In this document: piece after piece, positions 12,201-19,321 of the stretch
How the letters are laid out: each line of letters starts with the position of its first letter
Position numbering within the stretch: position 1 is the first letter of the stretch
Origin: G965230065 sp965230065
GTDB taxonomy: Bacteria > Bacteroidota > Bacteroidia > Cytophagales > Cyclobacteriaceae
Assembly (NCBI GenBank): GCA_965230065.1
Contig: OZ245942.1
Location: forward strand, 4,774,001-4,838,000
Length of the DNA stretch: 64,000 bases
Reading direction: 5' to 3'
Notes under the pieces: generated by a model
Database searches by the model: none
What the model was told of the DNA's origin: nothing
The model's input: the letters and a program-made list of their open reading frames with translations, nothing else
Program-made: the position numbers and the translations under genes

Positions 12201-13034
12201 TTCTGCATACATTCTATTCCAGGTGCCATGCCCTAAATCTTCATACAAAGAAAGTTTCATGTTACCGCCTGCGTCGTCAATGATATCCTGGATTGCAAAT
12301 GCAGAACTGGGCTGCGGATTATTATCAAGGCCACCTTGTGATAACCAAATAGGGATATATTTGTAAATATTTACATGATCTCGTACAGTGGTTGGGTTCG
12401 CTGCTGACATTGGAACAATGGCTGCAAAATACTTTGCATAATTAGGAATAATATTCCATACGCCTGAGCCACCTGCTGATAAGCCATGTACAGTGATGCG
12501 GTTAATATCAACATGGCCTTCTTGTACTAGCATGTCAATGATTTCTACAATTCTGCGCTGTTTATCCTCTCCAAAATAGTTTCCCCAGTTTTGAGGAAAC
12601 ATAACATAGCCGGGGTAATCACCATTTCGTACAGCATCACGATGCTGCCTGCCTCCGTGTTTTAGTTGATGATTGTTTTCTATTCCTTTTTCCCCAATAC
12701 CATGCAACATGATTACCAAGGGGTATTTTTTATTAGGATCATCAAACTCAAAATTATAATTGTTGCTATTTTCATTGCCGTCGAAATCTACACCTTGGGG
12801 AGGCATAAGCCTGAAAGGCATTTGATCATAAACAAAAGGAATGTAATAGTCGGTATTCCAATTGGTACCTTTATTTGTATAATACCAAGTATAAATATCT
12901 CCTTTGGGTGGGTATGTAGGAAATTGATCCTCTGAACTTTTTTTCCAATTAGGAACTAAATTCAGATAATCCTGAGCTTGTGCCAGTCCGCAAACAACGA
13001 AGAAAAGCACAAAAATAGATAACAACTTTTTCAT
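6216..13034 (-). CDS. Giant secreted multidomain esterase with type IX secretion signal
   Basis: 2272 residues. The signal peptide ends AQA before QD. An alpha/beta-hydrolase domain covers about residues 60-290: HGIGEKG oxyanion loop, GLSAGG elbow (Ser186), and probable Asp237 and His269 of the triad. Then come Ig-like domains (about 305-460), Fn3 (470-560, 570-650), PA14-like (about 655-800), Fn3 (812-890), PA14-like (about 895-1030), Fn3 (1045-1140), two cadherin/He_PIG-like domains (1145-1330), a beta-sandwich module (1335-1510), Fn3 (about 1518-1608), another He_PIG-like domain, a second copy of that module (1707-1885), Fn3, and a third divergent module. The last 80 or so residues look like a Por_Secre_tail sorting domain (YPMPFDNS, then GVYVLKV). 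It is thus probably exported by T9SS and kept on the surface or released. The family suggests an esterase on plant or algal polymers; the substrate is not known. Confidence 0.9.
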   Translation of the reverse strand: MKKLLSIFVLFFVVCGLAQAQDYLNLVPNWKKSSEDQFPTYPPKGDIYTWYYTNKGTNWNTDYYIPFVYDQMPFRLMPPQGVDFDGNENSNNYNFEFDDPNKKYPLVIMLHGIGEKGIENNHQLKHGGRQHRDAVRNGDYPGYVMFPQNWGNYFGEDKQRRIVEIIDMLVQEGHVDINRITVHGLSAGGSGVWNIIPNYAKYFAAIVPMSAANPTTVRDHVNIYKYIPIWLSQGGLDNNPQPSSAFAIQDIIDDAGGNMKLSLYEDLGHGTWNRMYAEDDFFPFLLRANKTNINVLYGGNRRPDDPVEICPGDPVNVRLGITAGFNGYEWRRNGNLIGGANDNEYVASEFGDYQVRFRRGTTWTDWSAPLVIRQKDLSDTPPIATVGLASNVLPALDGKTTIELGVEEEYFEYEWAKVGSSQIISTSPTITVSEAGEYVVAVKDISGCFTNFSQPFQVIVGNGPNSPDPASNLSAQALSETQIELNWDQNPSPINNETNFEIYRATSQSGPYTLVKITNADASSFADANLTANTTYHYKMRAINTDGASNPSNIAEANTLADTQAPTAPPNLTVTSTSPSTISLAWSSSTDNVGIYNYEIYQNGQKILATTDTEITVFGLTTQTVYTFTVKARDEAGNRSPASNQVTAAPVLNGLTYYYYHGSWDQLPDFNTLTPEQIGNSDNVDIGVRTQNDNFAFLWEGYINIPVSGSYTFETRSDDGSKLYINPQPSGVAYDESYLIVNNDGLHGSRYREGTINLTQGVHPIAITFFEKGGGERMEIYWKNTAHGVGSRQRIPDSAFKEDFTMPAPPAQPTALAVTAISHNQIDLSWTDNSNNESGFEIYRSVNPAGPFNIVATVEGNSYSDTDLEAETKYYYRAQSVGPTGESGFSIQTGLDYSYYHGAWSSLPNFNNLTPVATGTTDNFDISLRTRNNDFAFKFDGVIQIPTDGQYTFFTKSDDGSKLFINGNQVVNNDGLHGCDEESGTVSLTAGVHDITVTFFERSGGECLEVRWQGPGINKQLIPASALSEEDANATTNALPPPPNTPNNFSATSISTTSIELSWNDASNNESGFEIYRSTTTNDNYKLIATLESAPGNSSLVTYTNTNLFPNVTYYYKVRSIGEGGTSDFTSEINISTQNSLPVLADIEDEYTMHYSESLNIPLSATDEDGDDIDFSSSNLPSFATIIDNGDGTGALEFNPSAANQGTYEGIVIAADDEFGGSDTETFRLIVNDNYHPELAAISNQSIDENSTFEITLSATDQNASDPIEFGIVDLPDFATLTDHGDGSASLSFAPTFSDAYVYNLTATVSDGRGGMDSKNFVVTINDVEPPSSKVYFNFSKNVSQAAPWNNSQKNPNINDNFSNLADDSGANSGISITFLTDWGGAANQGAVTGNNSGVVPDNVLKEYYWFGRWGAPETVQIRVAGLSTTESYNFKFVGSSVWSGDGITDNGETNYTINGQTAALDVQGNTNNYAQISGINASSGEVIIDISKGNGAEIGYINGLIIESVYDDGAAPAKPKSLIAEITPETEVRLSWDDVAFNETGYEIHRATDANGPFTLLNANPQNANSETFTDNTVLGSTSYYYKIKAVNQHGESDFTETVSISLPNAAPVITTIDDIEVESETSYNINVSANDGEGGSILLQANNLPGFASFTDLGNGQGTLSLTPQTSNVGIYQDIEIEATDGQGESSTEIFTIIVNDHRILSKVYFNFSRNHSAPSPWNNSQKVPNINDSFSNLQDDSGANSGISITFLTDWGGTAPEGAITGNNSGIVPDNVLREYYWFGRWGAPETVQIRVAGLSTTESYNFKFVGSSVWSGDGITDNGETNYTINGQTAALDVQGNTNNYAQISGINASTGEVIIDISKGNGAEIGYINGLIIESVEVGDFVFEPSNLSAEGISESEINLSWTDNSPNETGFEIYRSSSQSGSFNLIHTTGINATSYQDQNLAKNTQYFYQIRAIGDTQNSQFTNIVNATTVDFSVLVNFNNGHNVGLPWNSFNRVPGTGENMQNLQDVNSQSTGMHITLESDWTGDFDDGPVTGDDSGIYPDDVLQTFYYVFPGELGLIKISGLKLNYVYDFKFLGNWRAEAVSEFTIGTQSVTQSVLNNTSSTVAIKNQRVNDFGEIEIVVSAPEGSGAAVLNALEIVGRQDYINNPSARVKEDIKVIKSTLNEQIENDITVAQGGSVHSIYPMPFDNSINIQFGQTVEDIFDISLVDLSGRVVYSKRTEAQIVDNKITLDLAAKNIVSGVYVLKVHSNISGSQIFRVVKQ
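7381..7683 (-). repeat. Near-identical module copy A (pair of 8506-8808)
   Basis: About 300 bp matches 8506-8808 at an offset of 1125 bp (375 codons); by eye I saw one substitution (ccagtgctg versus ccagagctg). It encodes the C-terminal half of a beta-sandwich module ending in GYINGLIIESV. Flanking parts of the same modules differ much more, which suggests gene conversion within the gene. Confidence 0.88.
8506..8808 (-). repeat. Near-identical module copy B (pair of 7381-7683)
   Basis: This is the second copy of the 300-bp segment at 7381-7683. The protein differs only Ser to Thr in NASSGEV versus NASTGEV, while residues upstream in the module differ at many sites. Confidence 0.88.
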
Positions 13035-13594
13035 AGTGTTAATAATTGAGAAATGGATAAATCAAATTTGACCAGTGAAGGAATAGATCACGCATGTAAT
13101 ATTTTACCCAAATTTATGAAATCTTGAATTAATAATAAACTTTTTTTATTAAAAAATTTAAATTAATTATAAAAATAATCAATTTGAGCCATATAGCTAC
13201 TTTGTTAAAGTAAGTAAAATATTCAAAAAATTATATTTTAGTCTCTCTTCAGTTCTTTAGAACAGATGTAATACTAAGCGGATAACTAAAAAAAATACTA
13301 TTATTTTCTTGAGGAAAAATTTTTACGTAATTATTATAGATGTGAAAAGAAGAGAAGCTATATTATGAAGTGTATTTCGAAAAATGAAAATAATGATGCG
13401 ATAATTTTAAAAATTTGTAATCAATTTTATTGCCACACAATCAATCACATTGGGCAGTTAAAATAATGGTAATGGCTTAAAAAAAGAGAAAGGGCAACAC
13501 GATTAGAAAGTAATTACCCAATATGGATAAGTCAAAAAAGGTGATCTTTAAAATATACAATTAATTGTATATATTGTTAATATTTAGTTGGGGT
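13035..13594. other. AT-rich intergenic region with promoter half-site and palindrome
   Basis: No gene is seen in these 560 bp. On the minus strand a TAAATTTG element (13109-13116) matches the Bacteroidota -7 consensus and lies 75 bp upstream of the giant gene; no TTG was found at the right distance. A perfect 20-bp palindrome, ATATACAATT/AATTGTATAT (13553-13572), lies just beyond the stop of the gene at 13595 and could act as a weak terminator. The rest is unremarkable AT-rich DNA. Confidence 0.5.
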
Positions 13595-15244
13595 TTATCT
13601 TTTAACATATATTTCTATGGTGGCATTAGTAAGACGCCTGGGTGCCAGAAATGTATGTTGCAGGTGATAATGCTGCTTTAAGCACTCCCTTACTTCATCA
13701 GGGAAAAAATTATTAAGTGTTGGAATCACCTCAAACAAAACTACATCATAGTGCTCATGTTCAATCTTTCTGCAAAACTCCTCAACCTCTTTCTGAAAAG
13801 TAGCTACCCCGAGGTGATACCATAGTGGCTGGTTGGTCTCAAGTTCAAATCCTAACTCATAGGCTAATGGTGTAAGTTCAGTCATATTCAGCACTTTAGG
13901 ATTTTTTTGAGAATTAAACGCCTCCATTTTTTTGATATACTCGAGGCCTTTAACTGTTGATTGGGGCATATAAATATTTTGGAAGGCCTTCATATCAGAA
14001 AACACCCATTTAGCCATATCAATACGTACATTTGAAGTATCTTGAATTACGTATGTGTTTTTAGAAATGATATGCCTTTCAGGGTCATCAGTAACTGTAG
14101 TAGGAAAATATCTTTTGACAATTCTCTGTACATATTTATAATAAACCCCCGACCACCAGAAAAAAATCATAACCAAAGTTATCGTAAGCAGATAGATTTT
14201 CTCAAATTTGATGTTTTGTGATAGGTAGGAGATAAAAAATGCAAAAGCAAAGCTGTGAAAATAAATATTGTTATCCGGTGGCGTATAGCTGGTTACTTGT
14301 ATAATAAGAGCTTGTACAAGGATGCCCAATGTGAGAAGCACAAAGACAACCTTCTTTTTGCTCAGTAACAGAGAATTTAAATTGGTATAAGAATTAAAAA
14401 GGATAATGATTACTGTACATATATAAAATTTTTCCCACATTGATCCTCCAAAAGTGGCATCAATAAAATCAATAGTTGTAATTCTCGAAAAATGGGGAGG
14501 TTGGCCGTAGTTAAACCAATACAGAAAGTCATACTGTAAAAAAGGAAGAATAAATGCGAGTATACATATAGCAACAAAAATGCAATAAAATAATACGAAC
14601 TTAATTTCTTTTTCCAGAATAGCCGGGTAAATTAAGAGGGCAAAACAAAGGACAATGGCTAACCCACCTCCATCTTGTTTTGTGAAAAAAGATAGTACTA
14701 CAAACAAGGCTCCCAGAAAAAGATAAATCCACTTTTTGTTAAGAGATGTCGCAAAAATGGACAGTAATATGAAATTAATTCCTAATAACTCATATACAAA
14801 TACAGTATGATTGTACCAGGGCCAAAAATTGAAGAAAGAATAGGACAAGCAAAAAATCAGTATAGATAATAATCTTGACCCGGGGCTAAGGCCAACGGTT
14901 TTTATTACTGACCGAAACGTGATTCCTGAAAGGATATTGATGAAAACTTGCGCCTTAATAAGTGTAAACAAATAAGGCCCGAAAATTTTAAAGAATAGAG
15001 CCGGGATTACCCAATACATGAAGCCCATTGGTAAACCAAAATCTTTATAAGGTATTTGTCCTTGATAAAGCCGGTAGGCTCCCTCCCAGGATAAAAATAT
15101 GTTTACCCTGTAAGGAAATTGCATAAACAATGGAAAAATAGCAAAGCAAAAAATAATGCCAAACTCAAGATAACTTAGCTGCTTAGAGGTAAACTCCCAA
15201 TTGGTTAACTTTCTGAATTTTGGAGCGATTTGGGGATATTGCAT
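13595..15244 (-). CDS. Polytopic membrane protein, probable GT-C-type glycosyltransferase
   Basis: 549 residues with about ten hydrophobic segments and a soluble C-terminal part of about 170 residues. The N-terminal region, with SWEGAYRLYQGQIPYKDF after the first membrane segment, resembles family 39-like (protein mannosyltransferase/ArnT) enzymes, where an acidic residue in the first periplasmic loop is catalytic; here Glu in SWEG is the candidate. Such enzymes move sugars from polyprenyl-phosphate donors on the periplasmic face. It lies divergently from another GT-C-like gene at the edge of a polysaccharide locus, which fits a role in decorating a glycan. A TATATTTG element at 15274-15281 (minus) could be its -7 box. 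The exact reaction is unknown. Confidence 0.6.
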   Translation of the reverse strand: MQYPQIAPKFRKLTNWEFTSKQLSYLEFGIIFCFAIFPLFMQFPYRVNIFLSWEGAYRLYQGQIPYKDFGLPMGFMYWVIPALFFKIFGPYLFTLIKAQVFINILSGITFRSVIKTVGLSPGSRLLSILIFCLSYSFFNFWPWYNHTVFVYELLGINFILLSIFATSLNKKWIYLFLGALFVVLSFFTKQDGGGLAIVLCFALLIYPAILEKEIKFVLFYCIFVAICILAFILPFLQYDFLYWFNYGQPPHFSRITTIDFIDATFGGSMWEKFYICTVIIILFNSYTNLNSLLLSKKKVVFVLLTLGILVQALIIQVTSYTPPDNNIYFHSFAFAFFISYLSQNIKFEKIYLLTITLVMIFFWWSGVYYKYVQRIVKRYFPTTVTDDPERHIISKNTYVIQDTSNVRIDMAKWVFSDMKAFQNIYMPQSTVKGLEYIKKMEAFNSQKNPKVLNMTELTPLAYELGFELETNQPLWYHLGVATFQKEVEEFCRKIEHEHYDVVLFEVIPTLNNFFPDEVRECLKQHYHLQHTFLAPRRLTNATIEIYVKR

Positions 15245-15309
15245 ATTGTACTCAGAAATTTATTAATATTGTGCAAATATAAATAATAATAATATATTTT
15301 TGATTATTA

Positions 15310-15340
15310 TTGAAGTATTTGCTTGAATTATTTAAATTTG
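15310..15340 (+). promoter_or_regulatory. Bacteroidota-type promoter for the 15401 operon
   Basis: TTG at 15310-15312, a 20-bp spacer, and TAAATTTG at 15333-15340 match the TTG/TAnnTTTG consensus of the Bacteroidota primary sigma factor. Transcription would start near 15347, about 55 bp before the ATG at 15401. Confidence 0.6.
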
Positions 15341-15400
15341 AATAAAAAAAGTAAAATTACACACCATTCATCTCAATATCTTTTTTATAAAAAATAAATT

Positions 15401-17188
15401 ATGAGAAAAGACTCTGGTTCTGGTAGAGTTTTTTGGAAGTTTTTAATCGTGTTCACCAACACATCTGTATTTACCATGCTATATTGGTACTTATATGATA
15501 AACCTAATATTGGCATTGATGATGCCAATATATACTTTTCTTATGCAAAAAACTTCTCAGAAAGTTTCGGGTTTGTATTTAATGCCGGAGGTGAAAGGGT
15601 AGAGGGGTTTACTTCCTTGCTTTGGGTATTAATTAGCAGTATTGCGTATACCTTTTTTGATAATTTCGAGTATGCATTACTTATTTTTAATGTAATACTA
15701 ATAAGCTTTGCCATAACTTGCTGCTTACAGTTTATTGATAAGATTAATTACAATAAAAAAGTATTATCTCCTGCTACTTTATGCTTTTTATTAGCTTTAT
15801 TTCTTATTCCCGGTTATATTGACTGGACCATCCTGACACTTATGGAAACAGGGCTGTGGAGCCTACTAGTAATTTTAATAGTAATTTCTATTGGGAATAA
15901 AATAATTAGGAATAAGTTACAAGTGCCCTCATTTACGATCAGTATACTGATAAGTTGTTTGGTATTCACCAGGCCAGAGAGTTTGTTATGGGGTATCGTT
16001 TTTATCGCTGTACTTGCTGGGTTTGTATATTTAGAAACTGGTCAGCTCAAAAAGGTAATTAAACCGATTTTATTCCCAACTGCTTCATTTATTATGTCGG
16101 TAATTGCCCTGACAGTGTTCAGGTTATTTTACTTTGGTTATCCATTACCCAATACATATTATGCCAAGGTATCTTCAGATACTATTTACAATCTTATTCA
16201 GGGTGTTCGCTATTATTTAAGAGGTACTATTCAAACCCCAATATTGTGGGTACTAACTGTGGTTATCGTTTTATCAGGTTTTATTTTACTAAAAAAGTTA
16301 TATCAAACGCTGGTATTGAACCGAGATGTGAATTTTGACCTTGCCGACAAACTGCAATTGCTACTTGTAACAGTTTCATTGGTGAGTTTACTGATACCAA
16401 TTTACACTGGAGGAGATCATTTTAAACTGGTAAGGTTTTACCAGCCATACATTCCTATTTATTTAATGTGTGTATTTAATGCTCCTTTTTGGAAAAATAA
16501 TCTGGCACAGATAGTAAGGCAGCCGGCTGGTAAAGGTAGGTTTAACTATTACTGGTTGGTGTTAGCTTTAGTACCTGTGTTGTATTTGATGGGACGTGTA
16601 CCATTACATGATTTTATTGATATCAAATCACCCATTGACCATGAATTCCGCTTTGCCGAATTGGGAAGGAATGAAGGAGAAGCGTTGAATGAGTTGTTTA
16701 AAGACGTAAATAAACCAAGTATAGGTATAAGCGCTGCTGGTGGGTTTGGCTATAGCTATGAAGGAGAAACAGTAGATTTGATGGGATTAAATAACGCTAA
16801 AATGGCGCATGCACTGAAAGTAAAAGTTGGTGTGAAAAACCATGCTGCTTTTGATATTAATACCTTCTTTGATCTCAAACCAGATATTTTTCATGGATAC
16901 TTTAAAATATCAAGGTTAATCAACGATACAACTGATATTATATTTCTTGAGAATGAGCCCAATAAGAGCTTTTTGTTTGCATCCAATATGTACAAAGGAA
17001 TTTTTAGTGAGGAAAGGTTCATTCAGAATTATAAACCTGTGGTAATTGCAGGTAATATTGACCAATATTACCAAACTTATGCACATGTGAATTATATAAA
17101 ATATCTCAAAAAGAATGGGTATGAAGTGATAGAAGTGGAGAGAAAACATGAGAACTTTGATTTATCAACTATACCCGTAAAGAAGTAA
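15401..17188 (+). CDS. GT-C-type membrane glycosyltransferase-like protein
   Basis: 595 residues, about ten membrane segments. After the first segment it has IDDANIYFSYAKN, then VFNAGGERVEGFTSLLW. This DDA...YA.N...VFN.GERVEG.T..LW signature is shared by many polytopic proteins related to arabinofuranosyl- and mannosyl-transferases using polyprenyl-phosphate sugars, with the Asp pair thought to be catalytic. The soluble C-terminal part (after about residue 400) has no motif I recognise. It is first of three co-oriented genes (with an EEP hydrolase and a sulfotransferase) behind a good promoter. Given the phosphoribosyl-lipid enzyme at 27751, a pentose-lipid donor is possible but not shown. 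Confidence 0.65.
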   Translation: MRKDSGSGRVFWKFLIVFTNTSVFTMLYWYLYDKPNIGIDDANIYFSYAKNFSESFGFVFNAGGERVEGFTSLLWVLISSIAYTFFDNFEYALLIFNVILISFAITCCLQFIDKINYNKKVLSPATLCFLLALFLIPGYIDWTILTLMETGLWSLLVILIVISIGNKIIRNKLQVPSFTISILISCLVFTRPESLLWGIVFIAVLAGFVYLETGQLKKVIKPILFPTASFIMSVIALTVFRLFYFGYPLPNTYYAKVSSDTIYNLIQGVRYYLRGTIQTPILWVLTVVIVLSGFILLKKLYQTLVLNRDVNFDLADKLQLLLVTVSLVSLLIPIYTGGDHFKLVRFYQPYIPIYLMCVFNAPFWKNNLAQIVRQPAGKGRFNYYWLVLALVPVLYLMGRVPLHDFIDIKSPIDHEFRFAELGRNEGEALNELFKDVNKPSIGISAAGGFGYSYEGETVDLMGLNNAKMAHALKVKVGVKNHAAFDINTFFDLKPDIFHGYFKISRLINDTTDIIFLENEPNKSFLFASNMYKGIFSEERFIQNYKPVVIAGNIDQYYQTYAHVNYIKYLKKNGYEVIEVERKHENFDLSTIPVKK

Positions 17189-17241
17189 ATAGTAAATTGC
17201 GTTATTAGTTTATTAAGTTTTCCAATAATGACCTGCCTGAA

Positions 17242-18345
17242 GTGAAATCACTAAATAAAAATGGCCTCACTATAATTTATGTTTTTTTTGTAATATGCAG
17301 TGTGCCTGTGCTGTTGAGCACGAAAATCCCCCCACATAAATTTTGGATCGTAGGAGTTTTTTCATACCTGATTCCTTTAGTCATCATTGTCCATCTGTTA
17401 TTTTTTATATATAGCGTATTCAAAAAGAAACTTTTAATTATTGTTGTTTCAGGTATTTTCATTGTGTTTTCTTATGGATACATTGTTGCCATACTGCCTT
17501 TTCAAGTTACTTCCAATTCAGATTCAGGTAAACAAGTTTCTGTATTGAGTTACAATGCAAGCTTCTTTCACAATAGAGGTAGGTGGCAAGAAGGGTATGA
17601 TTCATTTGTTGCGAATCATGCTTCAGTGGCGATGAAAGATTGGCTGGTTAATAATAATGCGGATATAAAATGTATACAGGAGTTTTATAACCATGATGAT
17701 TCAGAAATTTATAATAACATCAATGCCGTCTCTAAAAATGGAGAATATGATTATTATTTTTCCAAATCGCGGAAAGACCGGCCCAGGGTAGATTGGAACT
17801 ATGGCTTGGCAATTTTCTCAAGGTACCCAATTGTTAACTCAGGTGAGATTTTTTTTAGCAATAATGCCTTTAATAAAGGGGCTTATTCAGATATAAAAAT
17901 AAACAGCGATACAATCAGGATTATCAATGTCCATTTGCAGTCGATGGGGCTGGCACAAGGTGCTAAAAGTGGATTTCTGGCAAAAAGTTTGAACATGGTC
18001 AGAAAGGTGAAATATGGCTTAATTGCCAGAAGCCTTCAGGTTGAAGTGTTAAAAGAATTTATAAATGACAGCCCTTATAAAGTGATTGTTTGTGGAGATA
18101 TGAACGAGCTTCCTTTTAGCTTCGTCTATAATGAGTTTGAAGAAAAGCTGGACAATGCCTTTGAGGCAGCCGGCTATGGGTTTGGAGGAACTTACAACAT
18201 GAAACCATTATTTTTTTTACGTATAGATCATCAATTTTCAGATCAAGACATCGCGGCTACCAATTTCAAAATATATAAAGAGGTCAGTTATTCGGACAAT
18301 TTCCCAATCGAGGCTACTTATACCTTAAAAAGTAGTGCTTACTGA
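17242..18345 (+). CDS. Membrane-anchored endonuclease/exonuclease/phosphatase family protein
   Basis: 367 residues with a GTG start; no in-frame ATG lies near the N-terminus. Three hydrophobic segments fill about residues 8-85, followed by an EEP fold: VLSYNASFF, CIQEF (metal-binding Glu), NYGLAIFSRYP, INVHLQS, VCGDMNELP (catalytic Asp/Asn) and a final RIDHQF. All the main family motifs are present, so an active phosphodiesterase facing the periplasm is likely. Bacteroidota have many such membrane-anchored EEP proteins of unknown substrate. It sits 53 bp after the GT-C gene and overlaps the possible GTG of the next frame, so it belongs to one operon. Confidence 0.8.
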   Translation: MKSLNKNGLTIIYVFFVICSVPVLLSTKIPPHKFWIVGVFSYLIPLVIIVHLLFFIYSVFKKKLLIIVVSGIFIVFSYGYIVAILPFQVTSNSDSGKQVSVLSYNASFFHNRGRWQEGYDSFVANHASVAMKDWLVNNNADIKCIQEFYNHDDSEIYNNINAVSKNGEYDYYFSKSRKDRPRVDWNYGLAIFSRYPIVNSGEIFFSNNAFNKGAYSDIKINSDTIRIINVHLQSMGLAQGAKSGFLAKSLNMVRKVKYGLIARSLQVEVLKEFINDSPYKVIVCGDMNELPFSFVYNEFEEKLDNAFEAAGYGFGGTYNMKPLFFLRIDHQFSDQDIAATNFKIYKEVSYSDNFPIEATYTLKSSAY

Positions 18346-18355
18346 AGTGTTGTTT

Positions 18356-19303
18356 ATGGAGAAGATGCTAAATAAATATTTGCCTGACTTTTTGCTCATT
18401 GGAGCAGGTAAGTGTGGTACTACTTCTTTACATCATTATTTACAGCAGCACCCTCAGGTTTTTATGAGCGAAATAAAAGAACCTAACTTTTTTGCCCTGG
18501 AACAATTAAAAGATGTAAGTCCTGAGGATGATATGGAACAATTTTTTCATTACCCCTGGGCAGTAAAAGATTTAGAGGCATATAAATCCCTGTTCCATTC
18601 AGCATCCGACCATCAAATGAAGGGTGAGGCTTCGACAATGTATCTCTATATGCCAGATGCACCCAATAGAATAAAACATTACGTGCCTGATGTTAAGCTT
18701 GTTGCTATTTTCAGGCACCCTGCAGACAGGCTGTATTCAAGGTATTTGCACTTAGCCCGGGAAGACAGGTTGCCCACCAAAGAATTTAGTGATGCATTGG
18801 ACAGAAATTCTATATGGTGGCAAAGAAACGATTTAGTAAAAGAAGGGTTTTACTATCAACATTTATCCCGGTACTTTGGGCTTTTTCCGGCTAAAAACAT
18901 AAAGGTGTTCTTGTACGAAGATTTGAATGAAAAGCCAAAAGAAATATTGCAGGACCTTTATCATTTTTTGGAAATTGATGAAGGTTTTCAACCCGATTTA
19001 TCCCTGCGTTTAAATCAATCGGGTTTTGTAAAAAATAAGGTGTTTAATAAACTATTTGGACAGCAAAGTGTTATTAAACAAATTTTGGAGAAGAGATTGT
19101 CAGCGGTTTATCAAAAAGCCAAAAATAGTACGTTACTCCAGAAAAAGCTCTCTGATTTGCGTGCAAAAAATTTACATCGTCCGTCAATTGATCCAATCTT
19201 AGCGCAGCGAATAACCCTGGAAATTTATCAGGAAGATATCATCGGCCTACAGAGCTTGATAGGTAAAGATTTGACACATTGGCTAAAAAAATATCAGCGC
19301 TAG
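18356..19303 (+). CDS. PAPS-dependent sulfotransferase
   Basis: 315 residues from the ATG at 18356; a GTG at 18335 in the same frame would overlap the upstream gene and add seven residues. GAGKCGTTSLHHYL at about residue 16 is the 5'-phosphosulfate-binding loop, and AIFRHPADRLYSRY (about 117-130) the 3'-phosphate-binding element, with KEPNFF between as in heparan-sulfate-type sulfotransferases. It would transfer sulfate from PAPS to a hydroxyl or amine of a carbohydrate. Its place in the glycan locus points to sulfation of the exported polysaccharide or its lipid-linked unit. Confidence 0.85.
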   Translation: MEKMLNKYLPDFLLIGAGKCGTTSLHHYLQQHPQVFMSEIKEPNFFALEQLKDVSPEDDMEQFFHYPWAVKDLEAYKSLFHSASDHQMKGEASTMYLYMPDAPNRIKHYVPDVKLVAIFRHPADRLYSRYLHLAREDRLPTKEFSDALDRNSIWWQRNDLVKEGFYYQHLSRYFGLFPAKNIKVFLYEDLNEKPKEILQDLYHFLEIDEGFQPDLSLRLNQSGFVKNKVFNKLFGQQSVIKQILEKRLSAVYQKAKNSTLLQKKLSDLRAKNLHRPSIDPILAQRITLEIYQEDIIGLQSLIGKDLTHWLKKYQR

Positions 19304-19321
19304 AAAGTTGATAACATATTT

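Noticed and set aside
6414..12935. Antisense reading frames inside the giant exoprotein genes
   Set aside because: They overlap long, domain-rich coding sequence on the other strand, repeat along with its modules, and match no family I know.
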